From Dactylorhiza incarnata (Eukaryota; Streptophyta; Magnoliopsida; Asparagales; Orchidaceae): DNA of 64,000 nt. Of the stretch, positions 1 through 10,287 are shown piece after piece. The translations under genes and the position numbers were made by a program. How positions within the stretch are numbered: the stretch's first letter is position 1; every line of letters begins with the position of its first letter. The DNA lies in assembly GCA_033032865.1 (NCBI GenBank), contig JAWHQI010000028.1:7893001-7957000 (forward strand). Reading direction: 5' to 3'. Under the pieces are notes generated by a model that saw only the letters and a program-made list of their open reading frames with translations, was not told where the DNA came from and made no database searches.

Positions 1-1
1 A

Positions 2-400
2 GCAAGTCCTTTAGCCCACAGACCTGCAGCAACAGCAGACAAGAGAATGGGAAAGGCTGTTCCTACAAAGCCTTCTCCCAAGAAGGTGAACCAAAGAGTG
101 GTGAAGCCAATTCCCCCGGGTCACACACATGAGGTTCACCCTAGATCTGTTAGACAAGAAGACTTCTCTCCTGCTCATTAGCACTGTCATCCTACTCAGA
201 TGATGAAGCAGAAGAGAAGATATAATAGATATGAGTGTTGGTGCTGCGGGAAAGTAGGTCACTTTGCATTGGACTGTTGGTTCAACCCAACATGGCTCAA
301 TGCAAGGAGAGTGCAGAACCCTCCGAGGTTTGCGATTCCATTCTATCACCCTAACAGAAACCAAGGACCATATCCCTATTGTTTACCTGAGGGGAAGTGA
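2..400 (+). pseudogene. gag C-terminal part with CCHC zinc knuckle (copia-A)
   Basis: The frame is open from base 2 and interrupted by a TAG at 182-184. It then holds the zinc knuckle YECWCCGKVGHFALDCW at about 230-280, a complete C-x2-C-x4-H-x4-C box that binds nucleic acid in the capsid protein. The frame stops at TGA 398-400, just before the protease begins in the same frame. The copia-E copy has the same box with its histidine changed to aspartate, so this copy keeps the better-preserved motif. Confidence 0.85.
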
Positions 401-406
401 TTTGTT

Positions 407-3400
407 TTGCAGGTAGATCCAAATGCCAACCAATCTCCAATTTGGTATTTGGACAGTGGCTGCTCCAGGCATATGACTGGAGTCAGAAAGTATTTGAAAG
501 AATTCATCCCTGTGGAGAATGGACCGACTGTTATCTTTGGAGGTTCAGAAAAGGGAGTGACCAGGGGCTATGACAACGTAACTAATGGGTTAGTTACCAT
601 CACAAAGGTAGCTTATGTGGGGGGGGTTGAGACACAACCTCATAAGCATAAGTCGGCTTTGTGATCTAGGCTTCGTTATTACTTTCCACAAGGACAAGTG
701 TCTAATTAAGAAGTCCTCAGATTCTAAGACTACCTTAACTGGCACTCGGAGTGGGAACATTTATTATTTAAATTTCCTTAATATAAATTCTTCCATGCCC
801 ATATGTCTTGTAGCTGATGGCAAAGAGGCTCTATGTGTACAATGGCACAAGAGACTTGCACACATCAATTATAAGACAATAGGCAAGGTTTTCTCACAGA
901 ACCTGGTCAGAAATGGACCTGATATTATGTGCATCAAAGATGGTCCTTGTCAAGCCTGCCAACTAGGAAAGCAGACTAGGACTAGCTTTAAAAGCATCTC
1001 TAACAAAGAGTCCACAAGGTGCTTATTTTTACTGCACATGGATTTATTTGGTCCCATGTCAGTTCATAGCTTAGGAGGTAAGGCATACACCCTTGTAGTT
1101 GTTGATGACTACTCAAGGTTCACTTGGGTATTCTCCCTCAAAAAGAAATCAGATACCCTCGATATCTTGAAGAATTTTGTCAGGCAGATCCAGAATGAGA
1201 TGAGCTGTACTGTGGTCAAATTCATAAGTGACCATGGGACAGAATTTCAGTCAGGGGCCATGACAGAATTCTGCCAAGACCTAGGTATCTCCCAAGAATT
1301 CTCCTCCCCCAGAACTCCTCAACAGAATGAAGTTGCTGAAAAGAAGAACAGAACCTTGATAGAGGCTAGCAGGACAATGCTAAGTGACTCCTCATTACTA
1401 GAATACTTCTGGGCAGAGGCTGTCAACACTGCTTGTCATGTGATAAACAGAGCAACTATCATCAAAAACCACAGGAAAACTCCCTATGAGCTAATGAAGG
1501 GCAGACAACCACCTCTATCCTACTTTAGGATCTTTGGTAGCAAATGCTATGTCCTTAATAATGGGAAATCCAAACTAACTAAGTTTGGCGAGAAAAGCTG
1601 TGAAGGTATTTTTGTTGGATACAACTCCTACAGCCGGGCATACATAGTATACAACCTCAATACCCAAACAGTGGAAGAATCTATTCATGTTGTATTTGAT
1701 GAGACTAGCCTTATCCATAAGGGCTGGTCTAGTTCTCCAGTGAATGCAGATACAGTGGAAAGATTAGAGAAGCTATCCATTGAAGACAATGCTGACACCT
1801 CACTCAACAACAAGAATCAGCCAGTGATGGTTGAAATAGAGGTAGAACCTGCAGAAGATACAGAAACGGCAGAAGAATTGCAACCTGCAGAAGTAACTCC
1901 TGCAGAAATACCCCCAGAACACTTCCAACTGCCTTAAGACAAGTAAGAGATCATCCCCAAGAGAAGATAATAGGAAATGTCAACCAAGGGGTGCTGACAA
2001 GGAGTAGAGCTGCAAATCAAGCATTGTACCTGAGTTTTCTCTCTCAATTTGAACCCAAGAAATTTGAGGAAGCAAATCAGGATCCATTTTGGATTGCTGC
2101 AATGCAGGAGGAACTGAACCAATTTAAAAGATGCAAAGTATGGAAATTGGTTCCAAGACCCCAAGGGAACAACATCATAGGAACCAAATGGGTCTACAGG
2201 AACAAGTTGGATGAAAATGGAATCATCACCAAGAATAAAGCAAGACTAGTGGCAAAAGGCTACAGACAAGAGGAGGGGATAGATTTTGATCAGACATTCG
2301 CTCCAGTAGCCAGACTGGAAGCAATAAGACTGTTCCTCGCCTATGCAACATAAAAAGGTTTCAAGGTCTACCAAATGGATGTGAAGTCAGCATTCCTAAA
2401 TGGTGACCTCAAAGAGGAAGTATATGTAGAGCAGCCTTCAGGTTTTGTCGACTCTACTTATCCTGATTATGTTTACTTTCTTAGAAAAGCTATTTATGGC
2501 TTAAAGCAGGTACCTAGGTCCCGGTATGAGACTCTGTCAAGCTTTCTAATTGAGAACAAGTTCTCAAGGGGAAAGATAGATAAGACATTGTTCCTAAGGG
2601 AAGTGAAGGGCGAGATCTTGCTAGTGCAGATCTATGTAGATGACATCATCTTTGGCTCTACAGATAACAATCTCTGCAAAAAGTTTGCCAACTTGATGCA
2701 GGTTAAGTTTGAGATGAGCAGTATGGGTGAGCTCAAATACTTCCTAGGTCTCCAAGTGAAACAATCTGAAGATGGGATTGTCATCTCTCAGACCAAATTC
2801 ACTAGGGAGCTAGTCAAGAAATTTGGATTGGAGAGTGCTTCTTCAATGAAAACTCCAATGGGAACCAATGTGTCTCTGGACAAGGATGAGAAGGGCATAT
2901 CCTTTGATGAGACCAAGTACAGATGCATGATTGGATCCTTTCTCTATCTAACTGCAAGTAGGCCTGACATAATGTTTGCTACATGTGTCTGTGCTAGATA
3001 TCAGGTGAATCCTAAGGAATCTCACTATGTCTCTGTCAAGAGAATCTTAAGATACCTAAAGGGTACATCAAATCTTGGCCTATGGTACCCTAGGAACAAT
3101 GAGTGTGAACTAACTAGTTATTCAGATGCAGATTATGCAGGGTGCAAGGAAGATAGAAAGAGTACCTCAGGGACATGCCAATTCCTTGGTGGAAGACTGA
3201 TTTCCATGAGTAGTAAGAAGCAAACCAGTGTGGCAATCTCAACAGCAGAATCAGAGTACATCTCTGCTGGAAGCTGCTATGCCCAACTGCTATGGATTCA
3301 ACATCAACTTGAAGACTACAATCTAAAGATGACCAAAACACCCTTGTTTTGTGACTCTTCCAGTGCTATCTCAATTGCTAAGAACCCTGTATCTCACAGC

Positions 3401-3571
3401 AGGACTAAGCATATTGAGATCAGGTATCACTTCATCAGGGAGCATGTGGAAAATGAAGATATCACCCTAAACCCAACAGACAAACAAGTGGCTGATATAT
3501 TTACAAAGCCCCTAGATGAAGCTAAGTTTAACTTCTTCAAATTCCAATTGGGAATGTTAAACTTAGAGTAA
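407..3571 (+). pseudogene. copia-A pol: protease, integrase, reverse transcriptase, RNase H
   Basis: Protease: DSGCSRHMTG near 455-480. GAG-pre-integrase: WHKRLAHIN near 845 and CQACQLGKQ near 950. Integrase core: HMDLFGP (about 1035), SDHGTEF (about 1228) and the catalytic glutamate in EVAEKKNRT (about 1330), so all three acidic residues are present. [11 protein letters not shown] (2196) to YVDDIIFGS (about 2633), catalytic YVDD intact. RNase H: SDADYAG (about 3121), TAESEY (about 3243) and the terminal ADIFTKPL. Breaks: a frameshift near 625 at a G run, another near 1932, and an in-frame TAA at 2351-2353. The reading frame ends with a natural stop at 3571. Confidence 0.92.
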
Positions 3572-3920
3572 CCCTCAACTTTATTATCTACTAATGCCTT
3601 TCTGGATGAGTGGTCAGAAAATCTCACAGGACCTTGAAGAATCATGCCTGAGCAAGGGGGAGCTTGTGCTACTCCTTGGTTAGAACAGCAGAAGGCAAGA
3701 AGTCAGAAAGGGAGAGAAATGGTGCTCAAGAAGACCTTAAAGGTAGGGGGAGCAAAGAAGAGGCATCAAATCAAGGGGGAGCTACTGGCTTGATGCACTC
3801 AGGGTGTTCAGCAAAGATAAGTACAATCTTGAATTGGAATATAAGTTGAGATTATAATATTTATTGTCTAGTGTAAGACATCTTGAATTGAAATTCTGAC
3901 TTCTTCAAATAGGGGGAGAT
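3572..3920 (+). other. copia-A 3' untranslated spacer ending in polypurine tract
   Basis: About 340 bp separate the pol stop from the LTR. No gene is visible here, in contrast to copia-E, which carries about 3.6 kb with an extra gene in the same position. The polypurine tract AGGGGGAGAT at 3911-3920 directly precedes the LTR and would prime plus-strand DNA synthesis. Confidence 0.8.
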
Positions 3921-5387
3921 TGTTGGGAATCCTGCCAACATGATTCCTGATTTGAAGAAGTCACCAAGTCAAGATGACTTCACCTTGTATCTGATTACTT
4001 CTCTAGCCTATAATCTCAGGAAGTTAATGAAATGTCGTCGAGAAGAACAGGCGATATCGTCGACAATGAGTGCTTGTCATCGTAATGACGGGCAGAGCAG
4101 CGGCCGCTGAGAAGCAAAGTATTCATCGAACGCTGAGACGTGGCGAGATCGTCGAACGCAGAGATGACACAGGACATCATCATGTGTAACACATGTCGTC
4201 GAGAGAACATATGATTATGACGACATGATGCAAAAAGAAAGCTCACGACGACACTGTCAGAGAAAGAAGATCGTCGAATATACAGAATCGACAGGATATC
4301 CTGTATCGTCAAGATACCACCATCTGAGGCAGAAGAAAGATCGCGACGACAAATTCAGAGACAGTTTGCCATCGTAATGATGCAAATATCCTGAAGACAG
4401 AATTCAAATCTTGCGGACGTGATGTCAGCAATTAATGCCGCCGCCTGATTGTCCAAATCAGCGCGTGCTCTTCTGGAATGGGCGTCTGACATTAAAGGAC
4501 AACAGATGTTACCGTTATGCAGCTTATCTGCCCTTTAAAAGGGAACAGTATTGCCCTAGAAAAAAAAAGTTTTTTTTTGCTGTGCAAGAAAAAGAACGAG
4601 AAAAAGAATCCCGTCGCTCTTCAATAGAACAGTATTTTTCAGCGGAGAAGAAAGAGAACAAGATTCAAGGGTTCTCATAAGAATCAGTCATCTCCATTGA
4701 CTGAGAAGTCGCCGTTCAACATCAGGCTAAACAAGATGATTGAAGAAGGAGCTGAGCCATAAAGATCAAATCTAAAGCGTCCTCTTCAACCGTAAGAAGC
4801 CAATCTTCATCAGGCTAAGTTGCCGATCACCATCCGGCAGAAGAAGCGGTTTTATTTACTGTAATTTCTTGTAAGGCTTGCGAGCCAATTTGTCTAGCTT
4901 GAGGGCTGGAGAGCTGTGAGGCTTGAGGGCTAGGGCAGTGCACTTGCAGGTGCGTCTTGTCGAGCTTGCGGGCTCGGGGGAAGTAGGGGCTTGCGGGCCT
5001 AGGCTGCTGGGACTTGCAGGTCCGTGTGGTAGGGCTTGAAGGACTGAGTGTCAAGCTTGCGGACTCGGGGGCAGTAGGGGCTTGAGGGCTTAGGCTGTTG
5101 GGACTTGTGGGTCCGTGTTGTAAGGCTTGAGGGCCTGAAGCTTTTGGCGGAGTTTGCCGAGCCTAGCACACTGCTGGGTAGGCGTAGAGGGAAAGAGGAC
5201 TACTCAAGACACCCCGTCTTGAGGAACCTCTATAGATCTTGTGTCGTTTGGTGTGACTTATTTGTGTGTTAACTTTGTACATTGCTTGAATATTGATAAC
5301 TCACACTAATAGATCAAAAAGCACCATGATCACCTAACAACCCCCCCCCCCCCCCCCCCCCTCTTGGTGAGCGTTCCATCTCCAACA
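3921..5387 (+). repeat. 3' LTR of copia-A
   Basis: Starts TGTTGGGAAT right after the polypurine tract and ends CCAACA at 5387, giving TG...CA ends and 1467 bp. It holds many TCGTCG/TGACG-type short motifs in the first 500 bp, a possible core promoter (CTTTAAAAGGG near 4540), G-rich tandem repeats at about 4870-5150, and 21 consecutive C about 25 bp from the end. The 5' partner is outside the window, so the target duplication cannot be checked. Confidence 0.85.
4961..5140 (+). repeat. two ~93-bp G-rich tandem repeats inside the copia-A LTR
   Basis: The motif AGCTTGCGG-CTCGGGGG begins at about 4961 and recurs at about 5054, followed in both by AGTAGGGGCTTG, TAGGCTG-TGGGACTTG and GTCCGTGT. Shorter, more diverged relatives (GGCTTGAGGGCT) extend left to about 4875. 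Confidence 0.7.
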
Positions 5388-5712
5388 GCGGGATTGCGCT
5401 ATTAGCATACCAGTTCAGAGGGGCTATAAATAGACCCTTTGGGGCACCTTGGGAGGGCATGCTAGATCTTTGCTTCTCCCTAGATTCTTTGGTTAGCTCC
5501 TCAGGCTCTCTAAGGTGCCCAGCTACAGCTTTGGCTTGGGAGGGGAAGCGCTCTAAGATCTTCTGGGTGTGTGGTGGGACCTCCGTGCTAGAGCCAAGGG
5601 TCTGTGTTTAGCTTTTAGTCTATGGTCTGTTACTTTCGCGGGATCAGTAGGTGCTACCTGCCCCCTCTAATGGGTCCGATCTCCTCGTTGAGGCCAAGTT
5701 CTGGTTTCAACA
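5388..5712 (+). repeat. 3' part (R-U5) of the Tat-B 5' LTR, with TATA box
   Basis: Aligns with the last ~320 bp of the Tat-C LTRs: the TATAAATA box (5425-5432), GGGGCACCTTGGGAG, TTGGCTTGGGAGGGGAAGCG, and the end TGGTTTCAACA at 5712. The upstream LTR part is replaced by copia-A, consistent with copia-A having inserted into this LTR. TTTTTGGTGCGG, the presumed primer site, follows immediately. Confidence 0.8.
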
Positions 5713-5769
5713 TTTTTGGTGCGGTTAGCGTGGAGAGCAGTTTGCACAAGAAAGTTCCAAGGAAGGGGC

Positions 5770-7309
5770 ATGGCGAGAGAAGATGAGCGAGACGCCGGCC
5801 TCGGCAAGACACCACCACCCGGCGCGCATGTGACAGTGGAAATGCTAGCAGACCTCAGAAGGGACCTACTTGGGGCAATGCAGTGCACTCTCGCCACAGC
5901 GCTAGGGGGCCTCGCAACCCCTGCGCCCCCAATGGTCTCGCCACCAGGAGCTAGTGAGAATGCCCCAGGGCAGAGGGCCTGAAAGGAGGTGGCGGCTCAG
6001 GCACCAGGGTGGGAACTCTTCCCCAGCCCGACGAGTGTGAGCGAGGTCCCGACGAGCGCCAACCCAGCAGGTGGGACCCCGGACAGTGTGGTCCCAGCGA
6101 ATGGCCCCCTCAGGAGTGCGAGGCCGTCAGGAGAAGGGTCGCCCATGGAGGTCATGGGGCGAGTGGAGCAAGTGAGAGGGGTGAATGTGGGAAGCCCATT
6201 TTTCGAGTTTGTGCTCTCGGCACCACTCCCAGAGGGGTTCAGGAGCCGTCCATGATGTTGTACACCGGCAAGGATGACCCGGTTCAGCACCTGCAATGGT
6301 TCAAAGATATGGTCTCCATCAGGCCCATGTCGGACGCTTTCAAGTTCCGACTCTTCGCCACCACCCTGAAGGAGAAGGCAAGGGACTGGTTCCACCAGTT
6401 GCCCGCAGGATCGATTTATGCCTTCGAAGATCTGCGTCGCGGCTTCCTGTTGCGCTTCTCAACTTCGAAAAAGAGGAAGAAGGACCCCGAGGCGCTCTTC
6501 AACATCAAGCAGAGGCCGGGGGAGTGGTTGGCCCGCTACGTGGACCGGTTTCAAGAGGAGGTTCTTCTTATCCAGGAGGTGCCCGGGTTCACCCTCCAGC
6601 TTGCCTTTAAAGTAGGTTTGTGGGAGGGTTTCTTCAAGATGAGCCTGAAGAGGAGGGCCCCCTATCATTCGAGGAGCTGATGGAGCGGGCGACAGAAGAT
6701 ATAGAAGGGGAGACAGCTAATCCTGAGTTCACGAAAAGGCTGGCAAGGCTGAGCGAGACGGAGGCAAGGAGAAGGGAAGAAGTGAGGGCCCCGGAGTTGG
6801 GGTGGAGGCAGCAAGGAGGGGGAATGCAGGGTACAAGAAGGGGCTTCCACCAGGGGGGGGAACTTCCAAGTAGGACAAGGAAGACCCCACCAACTAGCGT
6901 GGAGGCAGGGCCCGAGACCACCTCCTCCCCTGCCTCAGCAGGCGATGGCGGTCTGACGAGGAAGGGCAGAAAGAGGAAGAGGAGCGGGAGTCGGAGGAGC
7001 CGGGCCCAGGAGGAGGAACAGGGGGGCGGAGGCCGAGGGAAGGGGGTGGCATTGCCCTATTGTGACTTCCACCAGGAGGAAGGTCACGCGACGGCCACCT
7101 GCCCAGAGTTCATGGAGATGAGGGGGGCCAGGGTGCCTGCGCAGCGGGAGCAGCGGCCGGTGAGGATTGAGGAGATCCTGCCTCAGGAGGAGGAAGAAAG
7201 GTGTGAAGACAGAGTTGACGTGGGAAACCGAAGAGGGATCAGAGTGATCCATGGGGGAGTGGGGATCGAGGCGACCCGGAAGGCGAGCCTCCATTCCATA
7301 TATCGTTGA
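5770..7309 (+). pseudogene. Tat-B gag
   Basis: Starts MAREDERDAG at 5770, parallel to MTGEDERDAN in Tat-C. A capsid-type retrotransposon gag domain spans about 6240-6680 (DPVQHLQWFKDMVSIRPMS; KARDWFHQLP). The knuckle YCDFHQEEGHATATC at about 7057-7101 is the C-x2-H-x4-H-x4-C variant usual in Tat elements. An in-frame TGA at 5980-5982 and frame changes near 6250 and 6650 break it. Compared with Tat-C it lacks the long G run. Confidence 0.85.
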
Positions 7310-10287
7310 AGCGTGGCCTCGACATCCCAAGCCGCACCCCAGCAAAAAAGATCACGTTTTCTCAGAAGGATATGCCGGGCCATGAGGACCCGTTCTGCGA
7401 TGCGCTGGTTATCCAGACGGCCATCGAGAACTTCACCATCTCTCGGATCCTCGTGGATAACGGGTGCTCGGTCAACATTATCTTCAAAAAGGCATTTGAC
7501 GAGATGAAGGTGGAGGCTAGAAGGGTGTTGGCCTCAGATGGCCCGTTGTTTGGATTCTCGGGGGAAAGGAAGGAGGTAGAGGGAGGAGTGGGGCTCCACG
7601 TCATCTTGGGAAGGCAGTCTCGGAACTGCCGCTTCGTCATCGTGGATGCCCCCAGCAGCTACAGTACCATCTTCGGACGGCCCCTCATCAGCGCATTCCG
7701 CTGCGTCCCCTCCAGTTTTCATCAATGCCTCAAGTTCAACGCAGGGGGAGTCTTGGTCCGGGTGAGGGGACACCTAAGGTGGCAAGACAGTGTTATGTGA
7801 CTGTCGTGATCACCATCACCTGGATGGCGGAAGCTGAGGAGTGTGATAGGGAGATGGGGGAGATGACAGTGTCGGAAGAGACAGGAGAGGAAGGAAAGAA
7901 AGAGGGGGAAGGAGAAGAAGGTGAGGTCCAGGAGGAAAGGGCAGAGGAGCTGATGGAGGTTCTGGAAATAGGAGGGGAGGTGGAAGAAGTTGAGGCACCC
8001 GCTTGCGGGGAGAAGAAAGAAGATGGTTGGGGAGAGCAGTCCCGGCTGGAGGCCGTGGAGGAGGTAGTGGAGCTGGAGGCCGTCTCCTGGGCAGGGGATA
8101 TTGAAAGGGTGAAGATCTGCGGGGAGCTCAACCCCGAGGATCAGAGGAGGATCCTAGCTTGTGTCCAGAAGAACGTGGACGTCTTTGCTTGGAGTGCTAC
8201 GGAGATGCTCAGGATCGATGCGGATATGTCCTGTCACCGCCTCAACCTCGACCCCGACACTCACCCCATCTGCCAGAAGAAGAGGTGCATTGTGAACAAG
8301 CTGGAGGAGCCCATCCGAGAGGAGGTGGGTAAGCTCCTTAAAGCAGGTTTTGTATCCGAGATCCAGTATCCGGGCTGGGTCTCCAATGTAGTGATGGTAG
8401 GTGGAGAATGTGTGTGGATTTTTCCCTATTAAATAAATCATGCCCTAACGATTGTTACCCCCTGCCTCGAATCGACGCGCTGGTTGACTCAGCCATAGGT
8501 TTTTCGCTAATGAGTTTTGTAGATACTTTCTCAGGTTACCACCAGATCCGCATGCACCCTCCCGACATCAGTGATGACTCCTTCATCACAGGGGACGGCT
8601 GCTACTGTTACAAAATGATGCCCTTCGGGCTAATGAATGCAGGGGCGACTTACCAGCGAATGAGGGACAGGGTGTTCCGAGAGCAGAAGGGGAGGAACTT
8701 GGAGGTTTATGCGATTACCTCATGATCAAGAGTCGAGACCTCGAGTCCCACCTTCGGGACCTCGAAGAGACTTTTGGGACCTTGCGAAAGTTCAAGATGA
8801 AACTCAACCCCCATAAGTGTGTCTTCGGGGCCAGCTGAGGAAAGTTCCTTGGCCACTTGCTCACCCCAGCCGGGGTGGAACCTAACCCCGACAAAGTAAG
8901 GGAAATCTTGGAGCTAGGATCACCAAGGAACGCGAAGGAGGTCCAGCGTCTCATCTAGAAGCTGGCTGGGCTGAGCAGGTTTCTCTCCAGGGCAGGGGAG
9001 AAGTCTACATCGTTATTCAAAGTGCTAAGAGGAAATCAAAAATTCGAGTGGACCCCAGAGTGCGAGGGGGATTTCCAAGCATTGAAGAGGCAGCTAACCC
9101 AGGCTCCATTGCTCCAGGGGCCAAGGCAGGGAGAGGACCTATCCTTGTATTTGGGGGTAGGGTCCGAGGCGGTAAGTTTCGTGCTAGTCCGGGAAGAAGG
9201 GAGGAGGCAACTCCCCATCTACTATGCCAGCCTAGTTTTGAGGAAGGCCGAGCTTAGGTATCCCATTTTAGAAAAACTGGCCTTCACTCTCGTGGTGTCA
9301 TCCCGGAAGCTCCGAACCTACTTCCAGTCTCACTCCATCAAGGTGGTAACCGACCACCCCCTTCTCAACATCATGGAGGGAGTATAGCACTCGGGAAGGT
9401 TAGCTATGTGGTCGGTGGAGCTAAGCGAATTCGATATCTCCTTTGTGCTCCGAGTTTCGATAGGCACAAGAAGTGGCAGACTTCTTGGCCGATTATGTGA
9501 TCGAGGTGGAAGAAACCGAGCCACCCCGCCCGGCAGCCTGGAAGATGTTGGTTGATGGGGCATCGGGAAAGAATTCCTTCGGAGGGGGAGTCGTCCTAGT
9601 GAGCCCCCAGGGGACAAGGATAGAGCAAGCCATCAACATCCACTTCTCTATCACCAACAACCATGCCGAGTACGAGGCGGTAATAGCAGGCCTGTGACTG
9701 ACCCGGGAGTTGGGTGTGCAAGACGTGGAGGTCTCGATGGAGTCCATGGTAGTGGCATGTCAGATCAAGAGGGAGTTTGAGGCAAAGGAGCCCACTCTCC
9801 AGCGATATTTGGAGAAGGTCAAGGGGATCATCGTGCAATTCCACACTTTCTCCATTCAGCATGTGCCAAGGGAGGAGAGCATCCTAGCCGACCTCTTGTT
9901 CAAGTTCGGTCCCCGTGCAGGAGGGACGGTGTCGGAACTCTTCCGGCCCTCCATCGAGGAGGGGAATTAATGGAGGTAGATCGGCGAGCGTCGTGGATGG
10001 ATCCTATCATCACCTTCCTAACATCGGGAAAGTTCCCAGAAGGGGATGTGGACAAGCGACGACTCAGGTATAAATCGGCGTACTATTCCTTACATACAGG
10101 TGAACTGTATCGAAGGACCCTCTAGGGACTCCTAGCTCGCTGCGTCTCGAAGGAGGAGGTTCCAAGGGTCCTGGAGGAGATTCACTCGGGGGAGTGCGAC
10201 AGCCACTCGGGGAGCAGAACCTTGGAAGGAAGAGTGTTAAGGCAAGGCTACTTCTGGCCTACCCTCAGCAAGGATGCGGCGGAGCTC
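7306..10287 (+). pseudogene. Tat-B pol: protease, RT, RNase H, second RNase H, start of integrase
   Basis: Protease: ILVDNGCSVNIIF near 7450, with Asp-Asn-Gly in place of Asp-Thr/Ser-Gly, as is common in Tat. An acidic linker covers about 7830-8120. RT covers about 8340-8960 ([25 protein letters not shown]), but the catalytic region is damaged: YAITS is read where the YVDDLM-type box should be near 8705-8720. RNase H runs 9020-9390. The archaeal-like RNase H runs about 9530-9960 (LVDGASG, AEYEAVIAGL), interrupted by TGA at 9695-9697. Integrase breaks off at 10287. Several in-frame stops and frameshifts make it non-functional. Confidence 0.88.

Larger units (their letters stand above)
1..5387 (+). 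mobile_element. copia-A: SIRE-type Ty1/copia retrotransposon, 5' part outside window
   Basis: Order seen is gag C-terminus with zinc knuckle, protease, GAG-pre-integrase, integrase, reverse transcriptase, RNase H, polypurine tract, LTR. Integrase before RT is the Ty1/copia order. The polypurine tract and LTR start (AGGGGGAGAT then TGTTGGGAAT) match the pattern of copia-E further on, and the proteins are closely similar, so both belong to one SIRE/Maximus-like group. The 5' LTR and most of gag lie left of the window. The coding region has several frame breaks, so it is a dead copy. It abuts a Tat LTR at 5388 and may have inserted into it. Confidence 0.93.
5388..10287 (+). mobile_element. Tat-B: truncated Ty3/gypsy (Tat lineage) element
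   Basis: Gag, protease, RT, RNase H, archaeal-like second RNase H and the first part of integrase follow a partial LTR. Nearly every segment aligns with Tat-C at 17196-30369, so both are one family. Tat-B stops abruptly at about 10287, inside the integrase zinc-binding region, where it joins unrelated AT-rich DNA. The rest of integrase, the 3' region and the 3' LTR are missing. It is more decayed than Tat-C. Confidence 0.92.

Noticed and set aside
7793..8131. Ser-rich minus-strand open frame opposite the Tat-B linker
   Set aside because: It mirrors the Glu-rich sense coding sequence (GAG/GAA read backwards gives Ser/Leu/Pro) and has no independent support. The same applies to 18776-19444 and 18906-19379.
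5388..10287. Endogenous plant pararetrovirus
   Set aside because: LTRs, integrase and dual RNase H are present. These belong to Ty3/gypsy Tat elements and not to caulimovirids.
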